Origin: Streptomyces sp. NBC_01142
GTDB taxonomy: Bacteria > Actinomycetota > Actinomycetes > Streptomycetales > Streptomycetaceae
Assembly: GCF_026341125.1 (NCBI RefSeq)
Contig: NZ_JAPEOR010000001.1
Coordinates: 682,001 to 746,000 of the forward strand
Direction of reading: 5' to 3'
DNA: 64,000 bases
Program-made: the position numbers and the translations under genes
Shown: piece by piece, positions 22,814 to 31,687 of the stretch
Layout of the letters: every line of letters begins with the position of its first letter
Numbering within the stretch: the stretch's first letter is position 1
The notes under the pieces: model-generated
The model's database searches: none
Told to the model about the DNA's origin: nothing
The model's input: only the letters and a program-made list of their open reading frames with translations

Positions 22814-23555
22814 ATGCCGAACGAGAGGCTTCGAGCCGCCATGGCAGCCGGAGGTTGGACCTATGCCAGCCTCGCAGCGAAGGCAGAGGTCGACCCCAAG
22901 TCCATTGAGCGCTGGGTCAATCTGGGCCGCACCACGTCGCGCCACGGCCATGCTGGCGGCAGAGACATTAGGAGAAGACGTGCACGCTCTTTGGCCAGCA
23001 CTCCGGCAGGCACGCGCAGCACGCGCGGTCAGCACCGAGTTGGTTGCACTGTACGACCAACGCGCCGATGTCCCGGTGTCCACGTTCACCGACATGCTGG
23101 CCCAGGCCCGCGAGCACATCGACGTTCTGGTCTATGCAGCGGTCTTCCTGCACGAGGCGTACCCGCGTCTCAACGATCTTCTGCGTGAGCGCGCTGCCGA
23201 AGGCTGCTCCGTCCGGATCGCCCTGGGCGACGCCGGAAGCGAGAACGTTAGGCAGCGCGGCGAGGAGGAACGGTTCGGCCACGGCATCGAGTCGAGGTGC
23301 CAACTCGCCCTTATGCACTACCGGCCGTTGGTCGGACTACCGGGAATCGAACTCCGGACCCACCAGACAACGCTCTACAACTCGCTCTACCGGGCAGACG
23401 ATCAGCTGTTGGTCAACGCCCATGTCTGGGGAGTGAACGCCTACGGTGCACCCGACTGGCATCTCCGCCGCAATGGTGCCGGAGGGATCTTCGACACCTA
23501 CGCCCAGAGCTTCGATGCAGTATGGGCGACAGCGACCCCCGTGCAAGAGGAGTGA
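22814..23555 (+). pseudogene. XRE-type regulator with PLD-like sensor domain, frameshifted
   Basis: The first 40 codons encode an HTH (MPNERLRAAMAAGGWTYASL, KAEVDPKSIERWVNLGRT). The rest of the protein continues in another frame from about 22935: RRATAMLAAETLGEDVHALW, FTDMLAQAREHIDVLVYAAV, GCSVRIALGDAGSENVRQRG, LYNSLYRADDQLLVNAHVWG. This composite equals a single Streptomyces family: an XRE HTH fused to a phospholipase-D-like, non-catalytic domain. Two bases missing from the CGCACCACG stretch would restore it. Either a true lesion or a sequencing error. It precedes a NUDIX gene by 3 bp, the usual partner. Confidence 0.75.
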
Positions 23556-23558
23556 CCC

Positions 23559-24029
23559 GTGGCGCGCACCGAGTACTACGACGATCCGGAGGCGCCGGAG
23601 CCGAACAGCTTGGTCGTTGCCGCGTCGGCCGTCGTGACCGACGACCAGGGGCGCATTCTGCTCCAGCGCCGACGCGACAACGATCTATGGGCGTTTCCCG
23701 GCGGCGGCATGGAGATGGCCGACTCCCTGCCCGGCACGGCAGTGCGTGAGGTCAAGGAGGAGACGGGACTCGACGTGGAGATCATCGGGCTGGTCGGCAC
23801 CTACACCGATCCCCGTCACGTGATCGCCTACACGGACGGCGAGGTGCGCCGACAGTTCAACGTGTGCTTCACCGCGCGTGTGACTGGTGGAGAACTCGCG
23901 ATCTCGGACGAGTCCACGGAGCTGAGGTTCATCGACGCGGACGACCTCGCAGATCTCCCCATGCACCACACGCAGCGGCTCCGCATCCAGCACTTCCTGG
24001 AAGACCGGAACCGGCCCTACCTCGGCTGA
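23559..24029 (+). CDS. NUDIX hydrolase
   Basis: A 156-aa pyrophosphohydrolase. The Nudix box runs from about residue 49 to 71 (WAFPGGGMEMADSL, then TAVREVKEETGLDV). The usual first Glu is replaced by Asp55; the metal-binding REVKEE is intact. The C-terminal part is a standard Nudix fold ending in a helix. Substrates of this group are nucleoside diphosphates linked to another moiety and cannot be predicted. The GTG start at 23559 lies 3 bp after the XRE-type frame, so the pair is one operon. Confidence 0.88.
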   Translation: MARTEYYDDPEAPEPNSLVVAASAVVTDDQGRILLQRRRDNDLWAFPGGGMEMADSLPGTAVREVKEETGLDVEIIGLVGTYTDPRHVIAYTDGEVRRQFNVCFTARVTGGELAISDESTELRFIDADDLADLPMHHTQRLRIQHFLEDRNRPYLG

Positions 24030-24042
24030 CGGCCCCTTGGGA

Positions 24043-24744
24043 TCAGTCCTCTGCAGGCGCGATGCCGGTCGGGCACGAGGCACCCCAGTTGGTCTCGAAC
24101 GGGGTACTTAGCTTGACGCCCGTCCCGCCGATCCCGCAGTACCCCGCCGGGTTCTTGTCCAGGTACTGCTGGTGGCCCGCCTCCGCCGGATAGAACGGGC
24201 GGCCCTCCGCCGGCAGCAACTCCGTCGTGATCGTGCCGTACCCCGACCCCGTCAGGACCCGCTGGTACGCCTCGCGTGAGGCCGCGGCGGCCGTCGCCTG
24301 GGCGTCGGAGTGGGTGTAGATCGCCGAGCGGTACTGCGTGCCCACGTCATTGCCCTGGCGGAAGCCCTGCGTCGGGTTGTGGGACTCCCAGAACAGCTTC
24401 AGCAGCTCCGCGTACGACACGACCGACGGGTCGAAGACGACGCGGACCGCCTCCGTGTGGCCCGTCAGGCCCGAGCAGACCTCTTCGTACACAGGGTTCG
24501 GGGTGGACCCGCCCTGGTAGCCGACCAGGGTCGTCCAGGCGCCTTCCGTCTGCCAGAACTTGCGCTCCGCGCCCCAGAAACAGCCCATGCCGAAGTCCGC
24601 GACCTCCAGGCCCTGCGGGTAGGGGCCCAGCAGGGGGTTGCCCAGCACGGTGTGGCGGTCGGGGACCTGGAATTCGGGCTCCGGGCGGCCGCGCAGGGCC
24701 TGGTCGGGAGTGGGGAGCTGGGGGGTGCGGTGGGACAGGAACAT
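24043..24744 (-). CDS. msrA: Peptide methionine-(S)-sulfoxide reductase
   Basis: MsrA reduces methionine-S-sulfoxide in proteins and free methionine with thioredoxin. The catalytic motif GCFWGAE has Cys55. The substrate pocket segment [19 protein letters not shown] and the [13 protein letters not shown] block are intact. The resolving cysteine is in [13 protein letters not shown] near the C-terminus. Length 233 aa includes the 45-residue N-terminal extension usual in actinobacteria. ATG 24744 ([19 protein letters not shown]) is the family start. It converges with the NUDIX gene and is likely a single-gene unit. Confidence 0.95.
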   Translation of the reverse strand: MFLSHRTPQLPTPDQALRGRPEPEFQVPDRHTVLGNPLLGPYPQGLEVADFGMGCFWGAERKFWQTEGAWTTLVGYQGGSTPNPVYEEVCSGLTGHTEAVRVVFDPSVVSYAELLKLFWESHNPTQGFRQGNDVGTQYRSAIYTHSDAQATAAAASREAYQRVLTGSGYGTITTELLPAEGRPFYPAEAGHQQYLDKNPAGYCGIGGTGVKLSTPFETNWGASCPTGIAPAED

Positions 24745-24858
24745 GCGGGGCTCCTCGGAGAGTGGGGTCCGTACAGGCAAACGTACGAACCCCGTCGCGC
24801 ATTCCGCCGCCCACGCCCGGGGCCTGCCCTCGCGGACCGCGCACGGCCGGCCGCACGG

Positions 24859-25962
24859 TCAGCGCAGCAGCGTCGCCGGGCTTCCGCCGTTCGCCTCGTA
24901 GCCCGCCACCGCCAGCGCCCGGTACACCGTGTACTCCGCCGCCGGGTCGCCGCTGAGCGTCCACGGCAGTGCGCCGATGTGGCCGTCCACCCGCACCAGC
25001 TGGTTCATCGCCTCGGCCCACCTCTCCGACCGTACGAGGAAGAGGATCAGCAGATGGCGTACGTGCGCCAGCATCGGGTCGTCCGCGCGGGCGGCGTGCA
25101 CCGCGAACAGCGCGCCCTCCATCGCCTTCGTCACGACCGCGCTCTGGTAGAAGCCCTGCACCAGAACAAGGTCCGGGACGTGCTCGTACACCGCGAAGAG
25201 CGGGAGGGCGGCCAGCAGCGAGCCCTGCGGGGCGCGGGCCGCCGCCGTCGTCGCGAAGTGGTCGGCCTCCTGGCGCGAGCCGTGCCACTTCTCGCACCAG
25301 TAGTGCAGCGCGGCCAGATGGGCGCCCATGTGCGCCGGGGCGCGGTCGATCACCTTCGCCCACACCTGGTCGAACTGCTCGGGGGTGTAGCCGAGTCCGC
25401 GCGCGACGGCGAGTTCGACGATGTACGGAATCGGGTCGCCGGGGGCGAGCAGCGCCGCCTCGCCGCAGACCGTCCGCGCCTCCTCCAGGATGATCCGGAA
25501 GTCGTCCGTCCCCGCCGCCGAGGACCGCCAGGCCTGCTGCACCAGGAACTCCGCGTGGACCTGCGCGCCGCCCGCGTCCTTCCCGGACTCCGAGCGCCAG
25601 GCCCGCAGCCATGCGCCGCCCACGCCCGGCTGCTGCTGGAGCTCCAGCGAGGCCGCCCCGGCGAAGGCCTGCACGCGCTGCCAGCGCACCTCGCCCTCCT
25701 TCGGGGTCCCGGCGAGCAGCTGGGAGGCGGCCCGCCAGTCCTGGGTGCGCTGGACGACGTCGAGGACGTCCAGGAGGTCCTGGTCCGGGCCGGGCAGCCG
25801 GATGTCCAGCTCCTCCTGGCGTACGAATCCGTACGTGTCCGGGTCGGCCGCATCGGGTGCGCCCGGCGAGACCAGGCGGATGCCGCCGCGGCGACGGCGC
25901 AGGTAAGGACCGAGGATCGCGGCCAGCATGCACATCGCGATCAGGAACCAGAGAATCTCCAT
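24859..25962 (-). CDS. Membrane-anchored conserved protein with helical repeats
   Basis: A 367-aa protein. An N-terminal membrane helix ([20 protein letters not shown]) and RRRRGG stop-transfer are followed by a long soluble alpha-helical region. Its parts ([60 protein letters not shown]) resemble TPR-like or DUF4034-type repeats. It is likely a cytoplasmic protein tethered by the N-terminus. Function unknown; it lies back-to-back with metB, 71 bp apart, so they share a divergent promoter region. Confidence 0.75.
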   Translation of the reverse strand: MEILWFLIAMCMLAAILGPYLRRRRGGIRLVSPGAPDAADPDTYGFVRQEELDIRLPGPDQDLLDVLDVVQRTQDWRAASQLLAGTPKEGEVRWQRVQAFAGAASLELQQQPGVGGAWLRAWRSESGKDAGGAQVHAEFLVQQAWRSSAAGTDDFRIILEEARTVCGEAALLAPGDPIPYIVELAVARGLGYTPEQFDQVWAKVIDRAPAHMGAHLAALHYWCEKWHGSRQEADHFATTAAARAPQGSLLAALPLFAVYEHVPDLVLVQGFYQSAVVTKAMEGALFAVHAARADDPMLAHVRHLLILFLVRSERWAEAMNQLVRVDGHIGALPWTLSGDPAAEYTVYRALAVAGYEANGGSPATLLR

Positions 25963-26033
25963 ACGGCCATTGTCCCGGACAGCGGTCGGGGTGGGCCACG
26001 CCCGGTGCCCTGCCCGGACTACGCTCGGACCTC

Positions 26034-27188
26034 ATGACCGACCAGCACAGTTTCCACAGCTTCGAGACCCTCGCCATCCACGCGGGCAACACCGCGGATC
26101 CGCTGACCGGCGCGGTGGTCCCGCCCATCTACCAGGTGTCCACCTACAAGCAGGACGGGGTGGGTGGACTGCGCGGTGGCTACGAGTACAGCCGCAGCGC
26201 CAACCCGACGCGTACGGCACTGGAGGAGAACCTGGCGGCCCTGGAGGGCGGCCGGCGCGGGCTCGCCTTCGCGTCCGGACTGGCGGCCGAGGACTGCCTG
26301 CTCCGTACGCTGCTGGCGCCGGGCGACCATGTGGTGATCCCGAACGACGCGTACGGCGGCACTTTCCGGCTCTTCGCGAAGGTGGTCTCGCGGTGGGGCG
26401 TGGAGTGGTCGGTGGCCGACACCTCCGACCCCGCGGCGGTCCGTGCCGCGGTCACCCCGAAGACCAAGGTGATCTGGGTCGAGACCCCGTCCAACCCGCT
26501 CCTGGGTATCACCGACATCGCGGCGGTCGCGGACGTGGCGCACGGCGCGGGCGCCAAGCTCGTCGTCGACAACACCTTTGCGAGCCCCTACCTTCAGCAG
26601 CCGATCGCGCTCGGCGCGGACATCGTCGTGCACTCCCTGACGAAGTACATGGGCGGGCACTCGGACGTCGTCGGCGGTGCGCTGGTCGCGGCGGACGAGA
26701 CGGTGGGCGAGGAACTGGCGTACCACCAGAACGCGATGGGTGCCGTCGCCGGGCCCTTCGACGCCTGGCTGGTGCTGCGCGGCATCAAGACCCTGCCCGT
26801 CCGGATGGACCGGCACAGCGAGAACGCCTCCCGTGTGGCGGAGTTGCTCACCAAGCACCCCAAGGTCACGAAGGTCCTCTACCCGGGTCTGGCCGAGCAC
26901 CCGGGCCACGAGATCGCCGCGAAGCAGATGAAGGCCTTCGGTGGCATGGTGTCGTTCCAGGTCGTGGGCGGCGAGGAGGCGGCGGTCGAGGTCTGCAACC
27001 GTTCGAAGCTCTTCACACTGGGCGAGTCCCTGGGTGGCGTGGAGTCGCTGATCGAGCACCCCGGCCGGATGACGCACGCGTCGGTGGTGGGGTCGGCGCT
27101 CGAGGTTCCCTCCGACCTGGTGCGTCTGTCGGTGGGCATCGAGTCGGCGGACGACCTGCTGGCGGACCTGAAGCAGGCGCTGGGCTAG
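26034..27188 (+). CDS. metB: Cystathionine gamma-synthase / gamma-lyase
   Basis: A PLP enzyme of the Cys/Met metabolism family (384 aa), acting in transsulfuration between homoserine ester, cysteine and cystathionine. It shows [10 protein letters not shown] and [11 protein letters not shown] at the N-terminus, the PLP-binding lysine in [18 protein letters not shown] (Lys204), and [20 protein letters not shown], then [10 protein letters not shown] at the C-terminus. Sequence alone does not separate synthase from lyase; the active-site segment fits both annotations used in actinobacteria. ATG 26034 starts [10 protein letters not shown]. Confidence 0.92.
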   Translation: MTDQHSFHSFETLAIHAGNTADPLTGAVVPPIYQVSTYKQDGVGGLRGGYEYSRSANPTRTALEENLAALEGGRRGLAFASGLAAEDCLLRTLLAPGDHVVIPNDAYGGTFRLFAKVVSRWGVEWSVADTSDPAAVRAAVTPKTKVIWVETPSNPLLGITDIAAVADVAHGAGAKLVVDNTFASPYLQQPIALGADIVVHSLTKYMGGHSDVVGGALVAADETVGEELAYHQNAMGAVAGPFDAWLVLRGIKTLPVRMDRHSENASRVAELLTKHPKVTKVLYPGLAEHPGHEIAAKQMKAFGGMVSFQVVGGEEAAVEVCNRSKLFTLGESLGGVESLIEHPGRMTHASVVGSALEVPSDLVRLSVGIESADDLLADLKQALG

Positions 27189-27271
27189 TCCCGGCCTGTC
27201 CTGCGTAGGCCGGCGCCGGGGCCGGGTTCTGCTCATGCGGACCCGGCCCGGGCGCCGGCCTTACCGCCTGC

Positions 27272-27364
27272 GCCAGTGCTGTGCGCCAGTGATGTGCACC
27301 AGCGATGTGTACACGAGTGATGTGCGCCGGCGATGCGTACCGGCCATGTGTACCGGTGACGTGC
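27272..27364. repeat. 13-nt tandem minisatellite, seven degenerate copies
   Basis: Units close to GCCAGTGATGTGC or ACCGGCGATGTGT start at 27272, 27285, 27298, 27311 (two extra bases), 27326, 27339 and 27352. The array sits in the 234-bp gap between the convergent metB and DUF1059 genes. Any translation is spurious. Confidence 0.8.
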
Positions 27365-27422
27365 ACCCGTCACTGGCGCTGTGCGCGACGCAGGTCCGGG
27401 CGCTGGGCCAGGTCGTTTCCGC

Positions 27423-27614
27423 TCAGGCGTTGGCCTTCTCGTCCTCGAGCGATGCGCGGACCATCGTGCGCAGCTCCTCGTCGTCCGTGTGTCCGTGGAC
27501 GGAGACCGCGTGCTCGGATGCGGCCCGTACGACTTCCTCTTCCTCACCGGAGATGGTGAGTGAGCAGTTCATGACGCTCGGCGAATTGCGGCAGTCGGCA
27601 ACTTTTCTGGTCAT
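27423..27614 (-). CDS. DUF1059 small protein
   Basis: A 63-aa protein matching DUF1059 end to end: MTRKVADCRN, NCSLTISGEEEEVVRAASEH, AVSVHGHTDDEELRTMVRAS. Two cysteines (positions 8 and 17) and a His pair are typical. Cytoplasmic, function unknown; family members are often stress-associated. It is monocistronic by context, with the metB minisatellite downstream. Confidence 0.88.
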   Translation of the reverse strand: MTRKVADCRNSPSVMNCSLTISGEEEEVVRAASEHAVSVHGHTDDEELRTMVRASLEDEKANA

Positions 27615-27728
27615 GACGACCTCCTCGACGGTGCGGCTCGGTCTTTATGCCGCTCCTTCCACCATAGATCTGGCGGCATATACGGCGATCCGGACGGGGA
27701 AGGGTGGGGAGGGCAGGAGGGGGAGCCG

Positions 27729-27980
27729 CTACCAGCCCTCCAGCGGCGGCGTCGTCTCCGCCGGCGGCGTCACCCACGGTTCCACCATCGCCCCCCACAC
27801 CGCGAACGCGATGGCCGCCGCCACCAGCAGCAGCCATCCCGCCCTGCGTACGACGAGATGGCGGCGCAGCAGCCGGGTGCCGCGCTCCTCGGCGCGTGTC
27901 GCCAGGTCCGCGGGGACCGTCGGGTGGCGGGTTTCCAGCATCCGGCGGACGTCGTTCTCCTTGGGGTCCGCGCTGCTCAT
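27729..27980 (-). CDS. Single-span membrane protein of a sigma-factor operon
   Basis: An 83-aa protein with an N-terminal cytoplasmic segment (NDVRRMLETRHPTVPADLAT), a basic juxtamembrane stretch (RLLRRHLVVRR), one helix (AGWLLLVAAAIAFAVWGAMV) and a short outside tail. Its start overlaps the sigma gene stop (ATGA at 27977-27980). Position and topology fit a short anti-sigma or signalling partner, but the zinc-binding HxxxCxxC is absent. The function is inferred only from context. Confidence 0.7.
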   Translation of the reverse strand: MSSADPKENDVRRMLETRHPTVPADLATRAEERGTRLLRRHLVVRRAGWLLLVAAAIAFAVWGAMVEPWVTPPAETTPPLEGW

Positions 27981-28474
27981 GACGCCGTCGCCACCGGTGT
28001 GCTGCGCATCGTTGCGATCGCGCGCCTGGAGATCGACCGGACGCGTTCCACCGGGAGCCCGATCAGCGCCGCCGTCTGTTCCTCCGCCACTCCCTCGTAC
28101 AGGCGCAGTACCAGGATCAGGCGCTCCTGCGGAGTGAGCCGATCCAGCACTCCGCCCCGACCGCCCCGCACCTTGTGGTAGCGCCAGGCGCCGCGGGCGA
28201 AGCGGGTGACGAGCTCCTGACGGGTGCGGTCGTACGGGTCCTCGCCGCGCAGCCGGTCCCAGTCCGCGTACGTATGGGCAAGCGCGGCGGTCAGCAACTG
28301 CTGGGCGTGCGGGTTGGCGGCGGGCGGCTCGGCCGTCAGGAGCGTGGCGGCATGCAGCAGCCGGCCGGCGGCGCCCGCCACGAATGCCTCGAATTCTCGG
28401 GCGCGGCGAAGCCGATGGGCAGTCTGCCGCTCGCTCACGTCCTCATATAGCGGCAGCCGTGCCACTCGGGTCAA
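27977..28474 (-). CDS. Sigma-70-like transcription factor with divergent region 2
   Basis: A 165-aa protein. The C-terminal half is a clear sigma region 4 (LDRLTPQERLILVLRLYEGV, AEEQTAALIGLPVERVRSIS, RRAIATM). The N-terminal half (FEAFVAGAAGRLLHAATLLT, LAHTYADWDRL) is a reduced region 2 in the style of Streptomyces SigE-like/SigM-like ECF factors. The apparent TTG start (28474) overlaps the MarR stop as TTGA; an internal GTG (VSERQTAH) is an alternative. Coupled upstream to MarR and downstream to a membrane protein. Confidence 0.8.
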   Translation of the reverse strand: MTRVARLPLYEDVSERQTAHRLRRAREFEAFVAGAAGRLLHAATLLTAEPPAANPHAQQLLTAALAHTYADWDRLRGEDPYDRTRQELVTRFARGAWRYHKVRGGRGGVLDRLTPQERLILVLRLYEGVAEEQTAALIGLPVERVRSISRRAIATMRSTPVATAS

Positions 28475-28983
28475 GAGGTCGGAGGCGTCTCCGTGTCCGC
28501 GGACGGCGGGCCCGACTGGCGGGCCGAGAGCGCGGTGTTGAAACGGGTGAGCAGCGTGCAGAACGACTCACGCTCCGTCTCCGTCCAGCCGTCCGTCACC
28601 TGTGCCATGAGCTCGCGCCGCGAGGAGCGGACCTCCTCGAGCCTGGCCTGGCCGCGCGGGGAGAGCTGGAGCACGACCGCGCGGCCGTCCTCCGGGTGCG
28701 AGGTGCGCTTGACCAGGCCGGTGTCGACGAGCGGCGCGACCTGGCGGGTGACGGTCGAGGAGTCGATCCCCATCCCCGCGGCGAGCGCCTTGACGCCCAT
28801 CGGGCCTTCCTTGTCGAGCCGGTTGAGCAGCAAGTAGGCGGCGCGGTCCATGGAGTTGCGGACCTGGCCGACTCCGCCGAGCCGGGTCTGTTCCGCGCGG
28901 CGTGCGAAGACGGCCACCTGGTGCTGGAGGGCATCGAGGAGGCCGGGGTCGAGATGAGTCGTCATGTCCTGAGAAGTGGGCAT
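28471..28983 (-). CDS. MarR-family transcriptional regulator
   Basis: A 170-aa winged-helix regulator: MDRAAYLLLNRLDKEGPMGV, KALAAGMGIDSSTVTRQVAP, LVDTGLVKRTSHPEDGRAVV, the recognition helix and wing of MarR. It acts as a dimer in the cytoplasm, typically repressing its own operon until a small ligand binds. It is the first gene of a coupled MarR/sigma/membrane-protein operon and divergent from threonine dehydratase, so it could control either. The start may be 28983 or the ATG at 28965. Confidence 0.9.
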   Translation of the reverse strand: MPTSQDMTTHLDPGLLDALQHQVAVFARRAEQTRLGGVGQVRNSMDRAAYLLLNRLDKEGPMGVKALAAGMGIDSSTVTRQVAPLVDTGLVKRTSHPEDGRAVVLQLSPRGQARLEEVRSSRRELMAQVTDGWTETERESFCTLLTRFNTALSARQSGPPSADTETPPTS

Positions 28984-29128
28984 GGCTGTGGGGGCTCTCT
29001 CGTGCGGTGGTCGGTTGGTGGGGGACAGAGTACGCGGCCCCGCCCCGGTGCGTACCGGCGCTGCGCAAACCGGTGAGGAACCGGGTGACGGGCGGCCGCC
29101 CCGCCGGTGAGCTGCGAGACTTGACGTC

Positions 29129-30358
29129 ATGAGCTTCAGCACGTCTGGCACCTTTCGCCCCGTCATCCTCGACGACATCCGAGGGGCGCAGAAGATGCTC
29201 TCCGGGGTGGCCAGGATGACCGCGATGGAGGGCAGCAGGCATCTGTCGGGGCTGGTGGGCGCCCCTGTCCACTTCAAGTGCGAGAACCTGCAGCGGACCG
29301 GGTCCTTCAAGCTGCGCGGTGCGTACGTACGGATCGCCGGGCTGTCTCCGGTGGAGAAGGCGGCGGGCGTCGTCGCCGCGTCCGCCGGAAACCACGCGCA
29401 GGGTGTGGCGCTGGCGTCCTCGCTGCTCGGCGTGCGTTCCACCGTGTTCATGCCGGTCGGGGCGCCGCTCCCGAAGGTTGCCGCGACCAGGGAGTACGGC
29501 GCCGATGTGCGGATGCAGGGTCAGGTGGTCGACGAGACCCTGGCCGCCGCGCAGGAGTACGCGCGCGAGACGGGCGCGGTCTTCATCCACCCCTTCGACC
29601 ACCCCGACATCATCGCCGGGCAGGGCACGGTGGGTCTGGAGATCCTGGAGCAGTGCCCGGAGGTGCGGACGATCGTCATCGGGATCGGCGGCGGCGGGCT
29701 CGCGGCCGGTATCGCGGTGGCGGTGAAGGCGTTGCGTCCGGATGTGAAGCTGATCGGTGTGCAAGCGGAGGGCGCGGCCGCGTACCCGCCCTCGCTCTCG
29801 GCCGGATATCCGGTCACGATCGAGTCGCCGTCGACGATGGCGGACGGCATCAAGGTGGGCCGTCCCGGCGACGTGCCGTTCAAAATCATTGGCGATCTTG
29901 TCGACGAGGTCCGTACGGTCTCCGAGGATGCGCTTTCGAGCGCCCTGCTGCTCTGCCTGGAGCGGGCCAAACTGGTCGTCGAGCCGGCCGGGGCGAGCCC
30001 GGTGGCAGCGCTGCTGAGCGATCCGAGGGCGTTCGAGGGGCCGGTCGTCGCCCTGCTGTCGGGCGGCAATGTCGACCCGTTGCTGATGCAGCGCATCCTG
30101 CGGCACGGAATGGCCGCGGCGGGGCGCTATCTCTCGCTGCGGTTGCGGCTGACGGATCGGCCGGGAGCCCTCGCCGGGCTGCTCGGGGCGTTGACGGTGG
30201 TCGACGCCAACGTGCTCGATGTGGGGCATGTCCGGACTGATCCGCGGCTGGGACTTACGGAGGTGGAGGTGGAGTTGCACTTGGAGACGAAGGGCCCGGA
30301 GCACTGTGTGGAGGTCGCGGCGGCACTGCGCGAGGCGGGGTACACCGTCCTGGGCTGA
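29129..30358 (+). CDS. ilvA: Threonine/serine ammonia-lyase (PLP) with ACT domain
   Basis: Deaminates L-threonine to 2-oxobutanoate (and serine to pyruvate). The 409-aa chain has the catalytic lysine in TGSFKLRGA (Lys61), AASAGNHAQGVALA, the glycine-rich phosphate loop IGIGGGGLAAGIA, and VEPAGASPVAAL, then LSGGNVDP. The last 75 residues are an ACT regulatory domain (LRLRLTDRPGALAGLLGAL). Length and ACT form fit the single-ACT, feedback- or effector-regulated type. ATG at 29129. Confidence 0.9.
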   Translation: MSFSTSGTFRPVILDDIRGAQKMLSGVARMTAMEGSRHLSGLVGAPVHFKCENLQRTGSFKLRGAYVRIAGLSPVEKAAGVVAASAGNHAQGVALASSLLGVRSTVFMPVGAPLPKVAATREYGADVRMQGQVVDETLAAAQEYARETGAVFIHPFDHPDIIAGQGTVGLEILEQCPEVRTIVIGIGGGGLAAGIAVAVKALRPDVKLIGVQAEGAAAYPPSLSAGYPVTIESPSTMADGIKVGRPGDVPFKIIGDLVDEVRTVSEDALSSALLLCLERAKLVVEPAGASPVAALLSDPRAFEGPVVALLSGGNVDPLLMQRILRHGMAAAGRYLSLRLRLTDRPGALAGLLGALTVVDANVLDVGHVRTDPRLGLTEVEVELHLETKGPEHCVEVAAALREAGYTVLG

Positions 30359-30386
30359 GCCCGTCCCGTTCTCGTGGGCAGTCCCT

Positions 30387-30503
30387 CGTGATGTCCGCGA
30401 TACCCGCGATACGCGACACATTCGTGATGCCCGCGATACCCGCGAAGCCGACGAAGCCCGCGATACTCACGACGCCTGCGACGCCTGCGACGTTCGCGAT
30501 ACA
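30387..30503. repeat. 9-nt tandem minisatellite, 13 copies of CGCGATACC-like unit
   Basis: Thirteen consecutive 9-mers fill 30387-30503. CGCGATACC occurs at 30396 and 30432, with variants CGCGATACG, CGTGATGCC, CGCGAAGCC, TGCGACGCC and CGCGATACA. The array begins 29 bp after the threonine dehydratase stop and ends at the operator region of the ABC exporter. The CGCGATA core matches half-sites in the adjacent palindrome. Confidence 0.85.
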
Positions 30504-30520
30504 CACTCACGACATACATC

Positions 30521-30555
30521 TCGCGACACAGTCTTGAGTGTCGCGATGTATCGCG
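30521..30555 (+). promoter_or_regulatory. Nested palindromes upstream of the ABC exporter
   Basis: TCGCGACAC (30521-30529) and GTGTCGCGA (30538-30546) form a perfect 9-bp dyad with an 8-nt spacer. Overlapping it, CGCGATGTATCGCG (30542-30555) is a second palindrome with a two-base centre. Their position, about 105-140 bp before the exporter start, fits an operator for a TetR- or PadR-type repressor. No such regulator gene is adjacent. Confidence 0.6.
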
Positions 30556-30658
30556 TTACGGTGTTCCTGCCATGTTCCCGCCAGGTGCGGGGAAACCGGC
30601 AAATTCAAGCTTTTCCGTACGAAGTACCCCATCCACCTGCCACATTGGGAGACCCCAT

Positions 30659-31687
30659 ATGCCAGGCGCCATTTACGCCGAAGGTCTGGTCAAGACCTTC
30701 GGTGAGGTAAGGGCTCTGGACGGCGTCGATCTCGACGTCCCGGAAGGCACGGTCCTTGGCCTCCTCGGCCCCAACGGAGCCGGCAAGACCACCGCCGTCC
30801 GCGTACTCACCACTCTGCTGCAGCCCGACAGCGGCAAGGCCGTCGTCGCCGGTATCGACGTCCTGAAGCACCCGAACGAAGTCCGCCGCTGCATCGGCCT
30901 CTCCGGCCAATTCGCCGCGGTGGACGAATATCTGACGGGCCGTGAGAACCTCCAGATGGTCGGCCAGCTCTACCAGATGAGCGGGCGCGACGCGAAGGCC
31001 CGGGCGGTCGAGCTGCTCGACCGTTTCAACCTCGCGGACGCCGCCGACCGTCCCGCCAAGACGTACTCCGGCGGTATGCGCCGCCGGCTCGACCTCGCCG
31101 CGGCCCTGGTGGTCTCCCCGCCCGTGATGTTCATGGACGAGCCCACCACCGGACTCGACCCCCGCAACCGGATGCAGCTGTGGGAAGTCATCCAGGAACT
31201 GGTCGGCGGCGGTACGACGCTGCTGCTCACCACCCAGTACCTCGAAGAGGCCGACCACCTGGCCCATGACATCTGCGTCATCGACCACGGCAAGGTCATC
31301 GCCCGCGGTACCTCGGACCAGCTCAAGGCCCGTACGGGCGGCGAGCGTGTCGAGGTCGTCGTGCACGAGCGCGACCAGATCACCCCCGCCCGCGACGTGC
31401 TGGCCGGCTTCGGCAAGGGCGAGGTCGCGATCGAGGACCACATCCGCAAGCTCACCGTCCCGGTCGCCGGTGGCGCCAAGCTGCTCGCCGAAGTCATCCG
31501 TGAACTGGACGCCCGCGGTGTCGAGATCGACGACATCGGCCTGCGCCGTCCCACCCTCGACGACGTCTTCATCTCCCTCACCGGCCACCACGCCGAGCTG
31601 GAGGACCAGGGGAACGGCGGGACGCCGGGCGCGAAGAGTCCCCAGGACGCGCAGCCCAAGAAGTCCAGGAAGGAGACCGCGAAGTGA
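30659..31687 (+). CDS. ABC exporter ATP-binding protein (DrrA type)
   Basis: A 342-aa nucleotide-binding subunit. Walker A GPNGAGKTT (residues 37-45), signature YSGGMRRRLDLA, Walker B VMFMDEPTTGLD, and H-loop region TTQYLEEAD are all intact. The C-terminal 100 residues match the DrrA/daunorubicin-resistance extension (DIGLRRPTLDDVFISLTGH), then a disordered Lys-rich tail. It pairs with the downstream permease to export a hydrophobic drug or lipid. ATG 30659 follows GGGAGA. Confidence 0.93.
   Translation: MPGAIYAEGLVKTFGEVRALDGVDLDVPEGTVLGLLGPNGAGKTTAVRVLTTLLQPDSGKAVVAGIDVLKHPNEVRRCIGLSGQFAAVDEYLTGRENLQMVGQLYQMSGRDAKARAVELLDRFNLADAADRPAKTYSGGMRRRLDLAAALVVSPPVMFMDEPTTGLDPRNRMQLWEVIQELVGGGTTLLLTTQYLEEADHLAHDICVIDHGKVIARGTSDQLKARTGGERVEVVVHERDQITPARDVLAGFGKGEVAIEDHIRKLTVPVAGGAKLLAEVIRELDARGVEIDDIGLRRPTLDDVFISLTGHHAELEDQGNGGTPGAKSPQDAQPKKSRKETAK

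Noticed and set aside
24347..26128. Long minus-strand frame over msrA and the neighbouring gene
   Set aside because: Composition is Gly/Arg/Pro nonsense and overlaps well-supported genes.
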